Shown: positions 63,054 to 64,000 of the stretch, in pieces | Position numbering within the stretch: the first letter of the stretch is position 1 | How the letters are laid out: the number at the start of each line of letters is the position of its first letter | Origin: Sphingopyxis sp. | Lineage (GTDB): Bacteria > Pseudomonadota > Alphaproteobacteria > Sphingomonadales > Sphingomonadaceae | Length of the DNA stretch: 64,000 nucleotides | Assembly: GCF_016793825.1 (NCBI RefSeq) | Contig: NZ_JAEULM010000023.1 | Coordinates: forward strand, 62,001 to 126,000 | Reading direction: 5' to 3' | Made by a program: the position numbers and the translations under genes | Notes under the pieces: model-generated | What the model was told of the DNA's origin: nothing | Seen by the model: only the letters and a program-made list of their open reading frames with translations | The model's database searches: none

Positions 63054-63512
63054 TCAGCGCGTCATCGCGTCGATCGCGCCTTGCAGGATGAAGGCGGCTG
63101 CCGCGCTGTCCACGCGTTCGGCGCGCTTGGCGCGGCTGACGTCGGCGGCGATCATCGCGCGCTCGACCGCGGCGGTCGACCAGCGTTCGTCCCACAGCAA
63201 CAGCGGCAGGCCGAGCGGGGCGAGGTTGCGGGCGAAGGCGCGGGTGCTCTGGGTGCGCGGGCTGTCGGTGCCGTCCATGTTGAGCGGCAGCCCGACGACG
63301 AGGCCGACGACCGACTGCGCCGCGACGACGGCTTTCAGCGCTTCGAGATCGACCGAGAATTTCTTGCGGAGGATCGTCTTGTCGGGACTCGCGAAACTCC
63401 AGCCGGCATCGCAGAGCGCGACGCCGATCGTTTTCGTCCCCACGTCGAGCCCCGCGAGGCGGCCGCCGCCCGGTAGCGCGGCGGCGAAATCGAAGGCGGC
63501 GGTGGTGATCAT
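63054..63512 (-). CDS. ruvX: Putative pre-16S rRNA nuclease / Holliday junction resolvase RuvX
   Basis: A 152-residue YqgF-family RNase H-fold nuclease. [16 protein letters not shown] contains the first catalytic Asp, [20 protein letters not shown] is the family core, and [14 protein letters not shown] and [16 protein letters not shown] carry further acidic residues. It processes the 5' end of 16S rRNA in E. coli. The ATG at 63512 is preferred over the longer frame. Confidence 0.93.
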   Translation of the reverse strand: MITTAAFDFAAALPGGGRLAGLDVGTKTIGVALCDAGWSFASPDKTILRKKFSVDLEALKAVVAAQSVVGLVVGLPLNMDGTDSPRTQSTRAFARNLAPLGLPLLLWDERWSTAAVERAMIAADVSRAKRAERVDSAAAAFILQGAIDAMTR

Positions 63513-63548
63513 CGGGCCGCCCTTACCGTCCAATCCCGTCATGCTGAA

Positions 63549-64000
63549 TCAAGTCCGGGGTGACGAGGGAGGGGAAGGGGGTACGGAGGTGGCAACCGGC
63601 GCTGCCGGGGGCGGCACCGGCGAGGGCTTGCCCTCGAAGGTCGCCAGCCGCCGCAGCGCGTCGGCGCGGACGTTCGCCCAGAAAAGGGTGATGTCGAAGA
63701 CGTGGTAATTATTGCCGGGCAGCACATAGCTTGGCGCGTAATTTTTCGCCGCTTCGGCGTCGCCGATCAGCAGGAAACCACGGTCGTCGTCGCATTTGGC
63801 GCCGACGACATGGGGGATGAGCGTGCCCGCCTTGAAACCCTCGCTCGGTTTCAGCGCGCCGAGGTTGGCGTCGGGACCGGCGGCCGCGTCGGGCGTTCCC
63901 GTCAGCGGATTGGTGCAGAGCATCCGTGTGCCCGCGCGCGGACGGCCGTCGAAGCCGATGGTGCCGTCATACGCGCCGGTGACCATCGAGGTGTCGGCGG
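63549..64000 (-). CDS. DUF3089-like protein, C-terminal part (partial)
   Basis: The frame enters from the window edge (its 5' end is outside) and ends at 63549, encoding at least 150 residues. GTRMLCTNPLTG near the start, AGTLIPHVVGAKC, RGFLLIGDAEAAKNY and PGNNYHVFDITLFWANVRAD resemble the C-terminal half of DUF3089 alpha/beta-hydrolase-like proteins, followed by a Pro/Ser tail. The family assignment is by recall and moderately sure. Confidence 0.6.
   Translation of the reverse strand, partial: ADTSMVTGAYDGTIGFDGRPRAGTRMLCTNPLTGTPDAAAGPDANLGALKPSEGFKAGTLIPHVVGAKCDDDRGFLLIGDAEAAKNYAPSYVLPGNNYHVFDITLFWANVRADALRRLATFEGKPSPVPPPAAPVATSVPPSPPSSPRT

Overview
The window is a stretch of a high-GC alphaproteobacterial chromosome, almost certainly a sphingomonad (Sphingopyxis-like). 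The basis is uniform GC-rich codon use, the protein flavour (large TonB-dependent receptor, SIMPL and SPOR/TPR proteins, sphingomonad-type small hypotheticals), alpha-type tRNA and operon arrangements, and dispersed GTCATCCCGG-type intergenic palindromes. It is mostly a gene-dense housekeeping region with small accessory patches. No CRISPR array, rRNA operon, complete insertion sequence or integrase was seen.

Layout. 0-3.4 kb: end of an unidentified gene, alaS and an SRPBCC protein. 3.6-4.7 kb: a phage/GTA-type holin-endolysin pair on the minus strand. 4.7-6.1 kb: quinone oxidoreductase and an EF-hand protein. 6.1-8.2 kb: a lower-GC accessory patch (trypsin-like protease, small exported protein) ending at tRNA-Pro. 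8.4-11.4 kb: yajC-secD-secF. 11.4-13.7 kb: glycosyltransferase and XRE/S24-like regulator, divergent from a DUF6456 (GafA/GafZ-type) gene. 13.8-17.4 kb: ABC-F ATPase, SIMPL protein, prolyl hydroxylase, tRNA-His. 17.5-21.7 kb: amino-acid dehydrogenase, DUF454 protein, TonB receptor. 21.9-26.9 kb: cytochrome c maturation operon ccmC-D-E-F-G-H-I. 26.9-32.3 kb: kup, a gene pair ending in an AHH-nuclease-like protein, nitronate monooxygenase, nitrilase-family hydrolase. 32.4-35.1 kb: small proteins, IF-1 paralogue, cold-shock protein, HTH (TerS-like) protein, thioesterase. 35.1-40.2 kb: metE under a cobalamin riboswitch, and leuA behind a leucine-rich leader peptide. 42-45.3 kb: bioF-bioD-bioA interrupted by a MITE-like repeat. 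46.2-51.8 kb: miaA and ilvB-ilvN-ilvC, divergent from serB. 52.8-54.7 kb: ampR divergent from a B3 metallo-beta-lactamase with an unusual Glu in the zinc site. 54.9-59.2 kb: ParA/ribbon-helix-helix pair flanked by two SPOR-domain proteins. 59.5-64 kb: pyrB with an inactive dihydroorotase, DUF1294 protein, ruvX, and a DUF3089-like fragment at the edge.

How the genes work together. Several units serve amino-acid and cofactor synthesis (leu, ilv, met, ser, bio, pyr) with visible control elements: a B12 riboswitch, a leucine attenuator-type leader and an ilvB promoter. The ccm genes mature c-type cytochromes, and Sec accessory proteins export the many secreted products.

The most interesting signal is a 26-bp block, CTTTCCTA-N6-ACCCATATGGTT, that occurs with identical internal spacing upstream of the endolysin gene and, 30 kb away, upstream of the HTH/TerS-like gene. 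A partial copy (CTTTCCTA plus weak similarity) lies upstream of the DUF6456 gene. The three loci look like dispersed parts of a gene-transfer-agent (GTA) regulon sharing one promoter or activator site. The second highlight is the AmpR-linked B3-E type metallo-beta-lactamase.
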